From NCBI GenBank assembly GCA_029862125.1, contig JAOTXY010000004.1, forward strand, positions 1 to 64,000: 64,000 nt of DNA. Reading direction: 5' to 3'. This DNA comes from Gammaproteobacteria bacterium. GTDB taxonomy: Bacteria; Pseudomonadota; Gammaproteobacteria; GCA-001735895. Both the position numbers and the translations under genes were made by a program. Of the stretch, positions 14,847 to 21,619 are shown piece by piece. Under the pieces are notes generated by a model that saw only the letters and a list, made by a program, of their open reading frames with translations, did not search any database and was not told the DNA's origin. Positions within the stretch are counted from its first letter, which is position 1. Every line of letters begins with the position of its first letter.

Positions 14847-15176
14847 ATGGGAACTGTAACAAATATCACACAGGTCAAATTTTCCGTTGGCGAGTTGGTA
14901 CATCATCGCCTTTTTGACTATCGCGGCGTCATTGTAGATGTCGATCAAGATTTTCAGGCAACGGATGAATGGTACGAAGCAGTCGCTAAGTCTCGCCCTC
15001 CGAAAAATAAGCCCTGGTACCACGTTTTAGTGCATGGAAGTGATCATTCTACGTATGTCGCTGAACAGAATTTAGAGCCAGATGATATTCTGGAATCAAT
15101 CAATCACCCCATGGTGGAACACTTCTTTACTGTGTTTAAAGACGGGAGGTATGTGCGTGTCGACCGGGACAACTAA
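14847..15176 (+). CDS. hspQ: HspQ-like protein (YccV-like domain)
   Basis: About 109 residues. QVKFSVGELVHHRLFDYRGVIVDVD, PWYHVLVHGSDHSTYVAEQNLE and HFFTVFKDGRYV match HspQ/YccV, a small heat-shock protein that binds hemimethylated DNA and acts as a specificity factor of the Lon protease in E. coli. An in-frame ATG at 14805 lies within attC 15 and is less likely than ATG 14847. Unusual to find an HspQ homologue as a cassette gene. Confidence 0.88.
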   Translation: MGTVTNITQVKFSVGELVHHRLFDYRGVIVDVDQDFQATDEWYEAVAKSRPPKNKPWYHVLVHGSDHSTYVAEQNLEPDDILESINHPMVEHFFTVFKDGRYVRVDRDN

Positions 15177-15186
15177 CCTGGAATCT

Positions 15187-15246
15187 CCCGGCAAGTGCAT
15201 GCCGTTGGGCCCAGCAAAGCTGGTTCACTGATGCCAGGCATTGTGA
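15187..15246 (+). other. attC site 16, degenerate
   Basis: CCCGGCAAGTGCATGCCGTTGGGCCC, hairpin CCAGCAAAGCTGG, then TTCACTGATGCCAGGCATTGTG. The layout is that of the array's sites, but the R'' core is lost and R' reads CATTGTG. Confidence 0.65.
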
Positions 15247-15252
15247 AGGATC

Positions 15253-15714
15253 ATGACAGCTAGATCCGACACCTTCGATGAGTGTTTAATAGAAATTGTC
15301 AGCCCAAAACTAATTGATATCGGATTTAAATTTGATAAAAGCAGAACATACCGCAGGTTTACAAACGAACAAACTGTTGCCGAGATCATTAATTTCCAAC
15401 TAGGTCAACGACGCCTGGAAGGTAAGTTTACCGTCAATTTAGGCGTTTTATCCCAGGAAGAGGCACTGTTGAAAGGTGTAGAACTAGGTAAGGCTTATCC
15501 ATACAGTTGCCCATCACAAAATAGAATTGGCTGTGTGTTACCACCAAAGTCGGAACTGCTTAAGGACGTTCCGTACCTGGGAATGATCTTTGGGTCTCAT
15601 GATAAATGGTGGCGATTTTCTGCCGATAAAGAGTTTACCCAACGGCAAGTAAAAGATGTATGCGAAAAAATTATCACTTTCGGGGTGCCCTGGCTTGAAG
15701 ACCATTCTTCATAA
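15253..15714 (+). CDS. DUF4304 family protein
   Basis: 153 residues. FDECLIEIVSPKLIDIGFKFDKS, RTYRRFTNEQTVAEIINFQLGQRR and the late KDVCEKIITFGVPWLE fit DUF4304, a family of unknown function frequent in accessory regions and near toxins. The cassette starts at the worn attC 16; the stop TAA overlaps what remains of the next attC (TCATAAC). Confidence 0.75.
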   Translation: MTARSDTFDECLIEIVSPKLIDIGFKFDKSRTYRRFTNEQTVAEIINFQLGQRRLEGKFTVNLGVLSQEEALLKGVELGKAYPYSCPSQNRIGCVLPPKSELLKDVPYLGMIFGSHDKWWRFSADKEFTQRQVKDVCEKIITFGVPWLEDHSS

Positions 15715-15731
15715 CATGCAACAGGTTAGTT
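15710..15731 (+). other. Collapsed attC (22 bp)
   Basis: TCATAAC-ATGCAACAG-GTTAGTT keeps an R'' core, an ATGCA piece of L'' and an R' core, with all else deleted. The R'' core supplies the DUF4304 stop codon, as at intact sites, which supports reading it as a relic. Confidence 0.5.
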
Positions 15732-15734
15732 AAC

Positions 15735-16034
15735 ATGGCGGGCAAAGTTTTTTTTGGAAGTGTGGTTTTATGTTTGCTTTTTACCGGCCTCTCCCAAGTT
15801 TCAGACCCCGGTGTTTTGAGGATCCGTGGAGAACCCGCGCGAGTATTGTATTATGGCGGCTCCGGGTTACTCGTCGGAGTCTTTGCATTGGTTGCGTTAG
15901 GCAGTGGAATATACCTTGGTATAACCCGCTTTCAGGGTGTTTCTGTGGTCCAGCGCCGCGTCGTATTGTCCACAATGCTCCTGGTTTTGATTGCAGCCTT
16001 GATCATTTTAGTGATTCGATTCTATCCGGGCTAA
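15735..16034 (+). CDS. Three-helix membrane protein of unknown function
   Basis: 99 residues. Hydrophobic segments at about 4-20, 38-60 and 76-95; the first could be a signal peptide. A basic loop (RRVV) precedes the last helix. No family recognised. Between a collapsed attC and attC 17. Confidence 0.6.
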   Translation: MAGKVFFGSVVLCLLFTGLSQVSDPGVLRIRGEPARVLYYGGSGLLVGVFALVALGSGIYLGITRFQGVSVVQRRVVLSTMLLVLIAALIILVIRFYPG

Positions 16035-16058
16035 AGACGAAAACTATACCGCCCTGCC

Positions 16059-16119
16059 ACATAACAGGCGTAGGCAGACGGACCCAGCAGAGCTGCATTG
16101 CCGATACGTAGCGTTGGAA
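16059..16119 (+). other. attC site 17
   Basis: R'' ACATAAC, GGCGTAGGCAGACGG, CCCAGCAGAGCTG, TGCCGATACGTAGC and R' GTTGGAA. All elements are present with several substitutions. Confidence 0.78.
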
Positions 16120-16145
16120 GCACCTGGCTTCGTAGGGGAAACTAG

Positions 16146-16964
16146 ATGTTAAAGAAAACATTCAAACAGCTCGAACAATCGGGCTGGCGAGATAAAGCAG
16201 CCGCTTATGACGATATCTTCGCCCTGATTACCCGGCAGGCAATTAGCCCACTACTCGACAGCTTTGGCGATTTAACAGGAAAGCGCCTTTTGGATGTGGC
16301 CTGTGGAACTGGCCATTTAGCTGCTGAGGCCACGCAGAGAGGCGCCCATGCCGAAGGCACTGATTTTGCAGATACAATGCTTGCGAAGGCTTCCGCCAAT
16401 TATCCTGATATTGCGTTTTACGAGGGTGATGCCGAAAACCTTTTTTACGACAATGGACTTTTTGATGCCATCGCATGCAATTTCGGCCTTTTGCACTTTG
16501 AAAACGCGGACGCAGCCATCTCGGAAATGCATCGCGTGCTGCGAAGTGGAGGGCAATTTGCATTTACTGCCTGGTGCAGTCCTGATCAAGGCTGCGATTT
16601 CATGCGTCTAGTGTGGTCAGCAGTTCAGGCTCACGGTAATCCTGATGTAGATCTTCCGCCTGCACCTCCGATGTTCCGCTTTGCAGACTCTGAAGAATGT
16701 AAAAACGCGGTACAGGCAGCCGGTTTCTCAAATCCAGAGGTTTCGAGATTGGAGCTGACCTGGACTGCGAGTCATGCTGATGAAATTATCGAGCTAATTT
16801 ATAAAAGCATCGTTCGTGCACCCATGGTGCTGGAAGCACAGACACCGGAGGCTCGTGAACGCATTCACGAGGCGATTATTTCAGGAGCGGAAGAATTCCG
16901 CTCGGGCAGTAAGATCGAGATGGCTTTTCCGGCGATGATGACCATTGCAACCAAGCCGGGGTGA
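16146..16964 (+). CDS. SAM-dependent class I methyltransferase
   Basis: 272 residues. RLLDVACGTGHLAAEA (motif I, about residue 47), EGTDFADTML, FDAIACNFGLLHFEN and HRVLRSGGQFAFTAW mark a UbiE-like Rossmann methyltransferase. It shares several motifs (ACGTG, FGL-x-FEN-x-(D/E)-x-AI) with the enzyme at 7299, so the two cassette genes are distant paralogues. Substrate unknown. Confidence 0.87.
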   Translation: MLKKTFKQLEQSGWRDKAAAYDDIFALITRQAISPLLDSFGDLTGKRLLDVACGTGHLAAEATQRGAHAEGTDFADTMLAKASANYPDIAFYEGDAENLFYDNGLFDAIACNFGLLHFENADAAISEMHRVLRSGGQFAFTAWCSPDQGCDFMRLVWSAVQAHGNPDVDLPPAPPMFRFADSEECKNAVQAAGFSNPEVSRLELTWTASHADEIIELIYKSIVRAPMVLEAQTPEARERIHEAIISGAEEFRSGSKIEMAFPAMMTIATKPG

Positions 16965-16983
16965 ATGTGTATTTTTGGCTGAC

Positions 16984-17041
16984 CTCTAACACGGCGCTGC
17001 AGTCGGGCCAGCCTGCGGTTGGCCGCTGAACACAGCATTTT
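16984..17041 (+). other. attC site 18, degenerate
   Basis: R'' CTCTAAC, GGCGCTGCAGTCGG, hairpin GCCAGCC/GGTTGGC, GCCGCTGAACACAGC, with the R' core eroded to CATTTTG. Confidence 0.7.
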
Positions 17042-17056
17042 GTACAGGAAAGAATC

Positions 17057-17554
17057 ATGGAACACGTATTCTGGTTGAGAAAAGGAAAAATCGCGGGTCG
17101 CTCGGGACCAAATACCGTCATGTGGGATCTAAACGAAATTAAGGCTAATGGAATTACTGCAATCCTTTCGGTAAATAATGGGGACGCAGTTCATGAAACG
17201 ATGCTTTCAAACCTGGGTATAACCTATTCAAGCATACCGATGTCTTCGAATGCGCCAGCCAGGAAAGGAGATAAGGAACTTTGTTTACAAAACCTGCCAA
17301 AAGCGATGGATTTTATCCGCAGAAACATTAAGAAAGGCCCGATATTGATTCATTGCCGTTCCGGAAAGGACAGGACAGGTATGGTTATGGCTGCCTACTT
17401 AATTGAGTTTGAAGGATACGATGTACACAAATCCATGAAAGAAGTACTGGCTGTTCGGCCGATCGCATTTAGCGCGGAAGGCTGGAAGGAATTTGGCCTG
17501 GATGTCCTTAACCACTACAAAACACTGAACCAGGGGAGTAGCAATGAAAATTGA
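17057..17554 (+). CDS. Dual-specificity/tyrosine phosphatase-like protein
   Basis: 165 residues. The catalytic P-loop HCRSGKDRTG (Cys100, Arg106) is intact, with an upstream general-acid loop candidate near residues 60-70 and an early GRIAGRSGP-like strand (KGKIAGRSG). Cys-based phosphatases of this size act on phosphotyrosine, phosphoinositides or small molecules. First gene of a two-gene cassette, 6 bp before a GNAT gene. Confidence 0.87.
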   Translation: MEHVFWLRKGKIAGRSGPNTVMWDLNEIKANGITAILSVNNGDAVHETMLSNLGITYSSIPMSSNAPARKGDKELCLQNLPKAMDFIRRNIKKGPILIHCRSGKDRTGMVMAAYLIEFEGYDVHKSMKEVLAVRPIAFSAEGWKEFGLDVLNHYKTLNQGSSNEN

Positions 17555-17560
17555 CGGAGG

Positions 17561-18061
17561 ATGTCAGATATAAATATCCGCATCGTAAACGAACAAGACC
17601 TGGATCGATGTTACGAAATTGAATCTGTTTCGTACTCGGGTGATGAGGCCGCTACCAAGGACAAGATTTTAAAGCGAATTAAGACCTACCCGGAAGGGTT
17701 CATTGTTTTAGAAAATGATGGGGAGGTTATTGGTTTTATTAACTCCGGAGCCACTCAAAAGGTTGAACTATCGGACGAAGAATTTAAAGAGCTAGTCGGC
17801 CACGATCCTGAAGGTAAACATATAGTCATTCTGTCAGTTGTTGTTCATCCCGATTTCCAGGGAAGGGGTATGGCCGGTAAACTCATGAATAGCTTTATAG
17901 ACAAGATGAAAGCGCTTGGTAAAACTGAGATCTTCCTGATTTGTCAACCAGAGCTAATCGGCATGTATGCAAGATACGGTTTTGTTAACCTGGGAAAATC
18001 GGCCTCGGACCATGGCGGTCTGAGCTGGCATGAAATGTCATTATGCTTACAAGACAAATAG
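17561..18061 (+). CDS. GNAT family N-acetyltransferase
   Basis: 166 residues. IRIVNEQDLDRCYEIE, GEVIGFINSG, then VVVHPDFQGRGMAGKLMNSF (acetyl-CoA loop QGRGMA) and a C-terminal MYARYGFVNLGKS mark an AANAT-like GNAT. Substrate unknown. GGAGG abuts the ATG, an unusually short spacing; the upstream phosphatase ends 6 bp earlier, so coupling is likely. The stop TAG lies in the worn R'' of the next attC. Confidence 0.87.
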   Translation: MSDINIRIVNEQDLDRCYEIESVSYSGDEAATKDKILKRIKTYPEGFIVLENDGEVIGFINSGATQKVELSDEEFKELVGHDPEGKHIVILSVVVHPDFQGRGMAGKLMNSFIDKMKALGKTEIFLICQPELIGMYARYGFVNLGKSASDHGGLSWHEMSLCLQDK

Positions 18062-18115
18062 CAAGCGCATGCAGTCAGATTAAACTAAAGTCGGGCGTCT
18101 GATGTGAGCATTATT
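18055..18115 (+). other. attC site 19, degenerate
   Basis: AAATAGC-AAGCGCATGCAGTCAG keeps a good L'' half after a ruined R''; the right side (GTCTGATGTGAGCATTATT) keeps CTGATG but has a poor R' core. Confidence 0.68.
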
Positions 18116-18133
18116 TAGCAATTGGAGATACAA

Positions 18134-18403
18134 GTGGACAAGGCAATAGTCGGGGTTTTGGCAGTATTCGGTATCTTGCACCTGTTGCTGATAGTCGTGC
18201 CAATCAGCACTACTCTGCGAGCATCTATTTCCGTTAAAAGTAAAATATTTTGGTGTGCATTCCTTGTGCTCCTTCCATTTATTGGGGTGGCATATTTCCA
18301 TTTTCGATTCAGGTCAAGCCTGTTTATGGGAAAACCTTATGAACCAAGTCCGCATGATTTAGGAGTGAGAAATCCGCCTGATTCACGAAAGGATAGAGAT
18401 TGA
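18134..18403 (+). CDS. Small membrane protein, PLDc_N-like
   Basis: About 89 residues with two hydrophobic helices; the second part (SKIFWCAFLVLLPFIGVAYFHF) matches the W-x(5,6)-LPFIG-x-hydrophobic pattern of the phospholipase-D-nuclease N-terminal membrane domain. A GGAG ribosome site 6 bp upstream supports the GTG at 18134; a TTG at 18122 is the alternative. Confidence 0.7.
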   Translation: MDKAIVGVLAVFGILHLLLIVVPISTTLRASISVKSKIFWCAFLVLLPFIGVAYFHFRFRSSLFMGKPYEPSPHDLGVRNPPDSRKDRD

Positions 18404-18413
18404 TCTGGAGGTC

Positions 18414-18480
18414 ACATAACAAGCACATGCCACAGCACCCGACTAGAGCGGGCTGGGATATGAGCGGTAGGGGGTTATGA
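18414..18480 (+). other. attC site 20
   Basis: R'' ACATAAC, AAGCACATGCCACAG, a diverged spacer with GACTAGAGCGGGC, TATGAGCGGTAGGGG and R' GTTATGA. The arms are diverged but both cores are intact. The next gene's ATG lies inside R'. Confidence 0.7.
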
Positions 18481-18683
18481 AGCACCCTATTGTTGGATAC
18501 CACAAGGATGAAGAGAACCAGTGGGTTGCGGAGTTGGCATGTGGGCACAATCAACATGTCCGAAACAATCCACCCCTGGTCAGCAGACCCTGGGTTGAAT
18601 CAGAGCCCGGCAGAGAATCCATGCTAGGTTATAAGTTGGATTGTAAAAAATGTGATGCGGATTTACCCGTAGACAATAAATGA
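18477..18683 (+). CDS. DUF3565 family protein
   Basis: 68 residues: IVGYHKDEENQWVAELACGHNQHVRN, PWVESEPGRESMLG and LDCKKCD match DUF3565, a small His/Cys-containing (CGH, CKKC) probable metal-binding family of unknown function. The ATG is part of the attC core (GTTATGA), so start codon and recombination site coincide. Confidence 0.87.
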   Translation: MKHPIVGYHKDEENQWVAELACGHNQHVRNNPPLVSRPWVESEPGRESMLGYKLDCKKCDADLPVDNK

Positions 18684-18699
18684 AAAAGGAGAATTGTAA

Positions 18700-19017
18700 A
18701 TGGCTCAGTACCTCATTGTTTATCTAGGTGGCGATCAGCCATCCAGCCCCGAAGAGGGCAAGCAGCATTTTTCGAAATATATGGCGTGGTTATCCTCGTT
18801 GGGCGACTCGGCGGTCAGTCCCGCCAATCCGCTTAAAAATACGAGCACAGTAAATACCGACGGTACTGTTACAGACGGGGGCGCAACGAAAATGTCCGGT
18901 TACACTATAATCGAAGCAGATTCTATGGAAGCGGCACTGACGATTGCAAAGGCTTGCCCTTTCCTGGATATTGGAGGATCACTTGAGGTATCCGAGCTGG
19001 TTGAGATGCCAGTGTAA
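18700..19017 (+). CDS. YCII-related domain protein
   Basis: 105 residues: MAQYLIVYLGGDQPSSPEEG, KYMAWLSSLGD, SGYTIIEADSMEAALTIAKACPFLDIGGSLEVSELVEM. This is the YCII (DGPF-type) ferredoxin-like fold, often fused to sigma factors elsewhere and of unknown activity when alone. AAAAGGAG is a good ribosome site. No attC separates it from the DUF3565 gene. Confidence 0.88.
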   Translation: MAQYLIVYLGGDQPSSPEEGKQHFSKYMAWLSSLGDSAVSPANPLKNTSTVNTDGTVTDGGATKMSGYTIIEADSMEAALTIAKACPFLDIGGSLEVSELVEMPV

Positions 19018-19079
19018 AATTAAATACGATAACCGCATTAACCTGTGCCCCGGAATGGCACCACTTACGCTCTGTGTAT

Positions 19080-19451
19080 ATGGTGTCCGTTGATGCGAAT
19101 CTTCAGGATAAAAACTTGGTGGGAAAGAAGCTGAACACAGGGCGAAACCCCAGCACCAAAGAGTTGCTCGAAGCTGAGCGGGTATTGAGCCTTCACCCAC
19201 AGCAGAGAAAAACTCACCCGTCAGCTATTCCGGCAGATGTGAGTAAACTCGATCATATTAATACCTACGGATCATTGCCCGAATACTATGTAGATCAGCC
19301 ATTCACCTGTCGGCAATGTGGCAAACATGAAATATGGAAAGCCAGGGATCAAAAATGGTATTACGAAGAAGCAAAGGGCCATATTGATGCAACTGCTGTT
19401 GAATGCCATGCATGTCGAAGTCGAAACAAGGAGAGGCATCAATTGAAATGA
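19080..19451 (+). CDS. Zinc-ribbon domain protein
   Basis: About 123 residues. The C-terminal half is a probable zinc ribbon of the PF13451 type: FTCRQCGKHEIWKARDQKWYYEE and ECHACRSRNKERHQ (two CxxC pairs around residues 79-110). The N-terminal half is hydrophilic and not recognised. Start at ATG 19080 (GTGs at 19074 and 19083 also in frame). Confidence 0.75.
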   Translation: MVSVDANLQDKNLVGKKLNTGRNPSTKELLEAERVLSLHPQQRKTHPSAIPADVSKLDHINTYGSLPEYYVDQPFTCRQCGKHEIWKARDQKWYYEEAKGHIDATAVECHACRSRNKERHQLK

Positions 19452-19452
19452 A

Positions 19453-20229
19453 TTGCTGCCTGACCGGACGTATAACGTTTTGATAGCTTTACCGACCATT
19501 CTGCTCATTTGCGCAACAATAATTTTCCTTGTCGCCGAACGAGTTTTTCCTGGAAGACCATTACCCCATTCAGCGGGTTGGTATATACGTTGCCTGTCAA
19601 TAAACCTCGTGCAACTTGCCATTACTCTCTTGTTCGGTGGATTATGGCTGGAGTGGCTTGGAGGAGAATCATTTTTTAACCTGGCCCAACTCGCATCTCC
19701 CTGGGTCGAGGGTTTTATTGGCTGGTTTATAGGAACATTTGTATTTTATTGGTGGCATCGGCTCAGGCATCAGAACAGGTTCTGGCAAGTTTTCCACCAG
19801 ATTCACCATTCCGCCTCACGTATCGAAGTACTTACCTCGTTTTATAAGCACCCGGTCGAAATTTTCGTAAATTCATTGCTTGCTGCAGTCATACTCTTTC
19901 CGTTACTCGGTGTCTCGTTAATGGCGAGTTTTTGGTATAACTTTTTTGCGGCAACAGGTGAATACTTCTACCACGCAAATTTAAAGTCGCCGAATTGGAT
20001 AAGGTATTTTATCCAGACACCTGAACTACATTCTGTGCATCATCAATACGATGTACATAAATATAATTTCAGTGACATACCGATTTGGGATCGTCTATTC
20101 GGCACTTACAAGGACTCCATATCATTTACCGAAAGATGTGGATTTCCGGATGGCGCGGAACAGAGAATAGGCGAAATGTTACAATTCAAAGATGTCTATG
20201 AAATGAAAATACCTGACAGGCGTATATAG
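19453..20229 (+). CDS. Sterol desaturase / fatty acid hydroxylase family protein
   Basis: 258 residues. Four to five membrane helices and the three histidine boxes of the diiron family: WWHRLRH, FHQIHHS and LHSVHHQYD, which bind the two irons. The lipid substrate is unknown. The frame opens with TTG at 19453, 1 bp after the zinc-ribbon gene stop. This suggests coupling, although a later start is possible. Confidence 0.87.
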   Translation: MLPDRTYNVLIALPTILLICATIIFLVAERVFPGRPLPHSAGWYIRCLSINLVQLAITLLFGGLWLEWLGGESFFNLAQLASPWVEGFIGWFIGTFVFYWWHRLRHQNRFWQVFHQIHHSASRIEVLTSFYKHPVEIFVNSLLAAVILFPLLGVSLMASFWYNFFAATGEYFYHANLKSPNWIRYFIQTPELHSVHHQYDVHKYNFSDIPIWDRLFGTYKDSISFTERCGFPDGAEQRIGEMLQFKDVYEMKIPDRRI

Positions 20230-20234
20230 AAAGC

Positions 20235-20310
20235 CACTTAACAAGAGTTTGCGATGTATCGACTATCCAGGTTTCTTTCCAAGGTGACGTAAAAATCAGC
20301 ACTGTTAGCT
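20235..20310 (+). other. Possible last attC of the array (weak)
   Basis: ACTTAACAAG at the left and ACTGTTAGCT at the right give plausible R'' and R' cores 76 bp apart, at the position expected after the desaturase gene. The inner arms do not match the consensus. Confidence 0.35.
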
Positions 20311-20355
20311 ATTAGTGTTACCTATTTTGAATTCCCACCCATCGGTTACGAGGGA

Positions 20356-20526
20356 ATGGTTTTTGTGAGTTCTGTCGGCGTGGTGCTTACTATTGGTTCA
20401 GGAGTACTGTCGTTGGCTCTTGCCACGATTCTGTTTATTAAAAAAACGTCGCCAAAACCGGTAAACGCAACCGTAGTATCCATCCTTTCAATTATTTTAG
20501 CGTTTGGCTATGTCTGGAACATGTAA
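20356..20526 (+). CDS. Small two-helix membrane protein (possibly 5'-truncated)
   Basis: 56 codons from ATG 20356: MVFVSSVGVVLTIGSG-type hydrophobic segment, ATILFIKKTSPKP loop, then SILSIILAFGYVWNM. The frame stays open upstream into the attC-like site (through LLAISVTYFEFPPIGYEG), so the original start may have been lost. Confidence 0.5.
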   Translation: MVFVSSVGVVLTIGSGVLSLALATILFIKKTSPKPVNATVVSILSIILAFGYVWNM

Positions 20527-20610
20527 AAGGGCAAGGACGAGTTACCGATCCAGAACATTGGTGCCATGATATAGAGCCTTAATATAGTTCGGCCAAATTG
20601 CTTAACATCC

Positions 20611-20874
20611 ATGAACATACTTAAATATACCGCGTTCCTGTTTTTAGGTTTTTCGTTTGCAGGCTTTTTGTGCGTAGCCTGGCTTTTAATCGTGGTTCCG
20701 ACATCCAGTTTCGATACACAGGGGCCGGGCCTGATGGGCGCAATCGTTATGTTCGCCGCTCAAATATTCGGATTCGTCGGTATATTTTTGTTCGCGGTAT
20801 GGATTGCAATTTCCGCTTACCGGGGTTCCTGGAAAAATAATGATAAAATACAGCCTGCTAAAAAATCGAAATGA
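20611..20874 (+). CDS. Small membrane protein of unknown function
   Basis: 87 residues with two hydrophobic helices (about 8-30 and 42-68) and a lysine-rich tail (QPAKKSK). No family recognised. Encoded 42 bp before the DsrC-family gene. A TTAAC six bases before the ATG resembles an attC core but nothing else does. Confidence 0.62.
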   Translation: MNILKYTAFLFLGFSFAGFLCVAWLLIVVPTSSFDTQGPGLMGAIVMFAAQIFGFVGIFLFAVWIAISAYRGSWKNNDKIQPAKKSK

Positions 20875-20916
20875 ATTATCAAAAAGTGTGGCTAAGAAAA
20901 TTGGCAAACTGGAGTC

Positions 20917-21243
20917 ATGAGCTTACAGGCACCAAGAGATACTGAAGGATACCTGATAAATCCCGGTGACTGGACTGAGGAAATTGCCATTGAGCTCGCG
21001 ACCGAAGAAGGGGTTGAATTAAATGACACTTACTGGTCGGTTCTTAAGTTTATGAGGGCGTATTACGACGAACATAACATTGCCCCGGATGTTCGTCACC
21101 TGATCAAGCACCTGGCAGATCAAAAGCAATGCGAAAAAAGAAAAGCAAAAAAACTTGTTTTTAAATTGTTTCCATACGGATATGTTAAACAGGCGTGTAA
21201 AATTGCCGGCATGAAAAGACCGCGCGCATGGAGCACAGGCTAA
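20917..21243 (+). CDS. TusE/DsrC family protein lacking the penultimate cysteine
   Basis: 108 residues: DTEGYLINPGDWTEEIAIELA, LNDTYWSVLKFMRAYYDEHN, APDVRHLIKHL and LFPYGYVKQACKIAGMKRPRAW are the DsrC fold. DsrC/TusE carry sulfur on the penultimate Cys of a flexible C-terminal arm. Here the inner Cys (QACKIAG) is kept, but the outer one, 11 residues later, is Trp (RAW). A sulfurtransfer role like TusE is therefore doubtful; a regulatory DsrC-like protein is more likely. Confidence 0.88.
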   Translation: MSLQAPRDTEGYLINPGDWTEEIAIELATEEGVELNDTYWSVLKFMRAYYDEHNIAPDVRHLIKHLADQKQCEKRKAKKLVFKLFPYGYVKQACKIAGMKRPRAWSTG

Positions 21244-21358
21244 AAATTACCTGTCCAGCACGAACCGGCGGACTGAACAACTGCCCGCTAAAGCTTGCGC
21301 AAGCGGATGAGACCCTGGGATTGTTGCAGTCAGAACCGATGTGCGATGAGGAACAGTC

Positions 21359-21595
21359 ATGAAGAAACTTAAAAATGAAAAAGAGATGCTCAAAAAAGCA
21401 ATTATCGAAGGCGTTAAGTACGGAGAGAAAAGAGGCGTGGTCGAGTTTGAACCCACCGACTCGGCAAACGAAAAAATTGAGTACATATATCGGCTACTGG
21501 TGCACGATAAAGTAATCCAGCCTATTCCACAGGATCAGATTTCACAAAAATCAATGATGCATAAACTGGCAATATGGGCCTCAAGACTGGAATAG
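21359..21595 (+). CDS. DUF5062 family protein
   Basis: 78 residues: KNEKEMLKKAIIEGVKYGEKRGVVEFEPTDS-type N-terminus, KIEYIYRLLVHDKVIQP in the middle. This is a short, all-helical gammaproteobacterial family of unknown function. The upstream 115 bp carry the palindrome GCTTGCGCAAGC near 21293 but no gene. Confidence 0.82.
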   Translation: MKKLKNEKEMLKKAIIEGVKYGEKRGVVEFEPTDSANEKIEYIYRLLVHDKVIQPIPQDQISQKSMMHKLAIWASRLE

Positions 21596-21619
21596 GTTCA
21601 ATTCCATGTGCAAAGCCGT

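Larger units (their letters stand above)
1..20310 (+). mobile_element. Integron gene-cassette array (internal/right part, integrase not in window)
   Basis: About 20 related 37-75 bp sites punctuate this stretch, each just 3' of one to three small genes. The intact copies start with a TAAC core and CGCATGCAGTCGG, and end with CCGCTGATGCG and a GTTA core. The two halves pair to give a stem with an unpaired G and an unpaired T on one side, as in attC sites of integron cassettes. Nearly all genes are on the plus strand, are short and unrelated, and are AT-richer than the genes after 22 kb. One toxin-antitoxin pair is present, as is usual in large chromosomal arrays. No integrase or attI is visible, so this is either the distal part of a chromosomal integron or a cluster of attC lacking an integrase. 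The right boundary is uncertain: the last clear site ends at 18480 and a weak one at 20310. Confidence 0.88.

Noticed and set aside
112-18480. CRISPR array
   Set aside because: Repeats are 37-75 bp, diverged, irregularly spaced by whole genes and have attC-type pairing, unlike CRISPR.
19021-19075. attC between the YCII and zinc-ribbon genes
   Set aside because: A GTGCC/GGCAC hairpin and TTAAC are present, but no core-arm arrangement matching the other sites.
21244-21358. Gene or terminator before the DUF5062 gene
   Set aside because: Only a short GCTTGCGCAAGC palindrome without a T-run; no coding frame.
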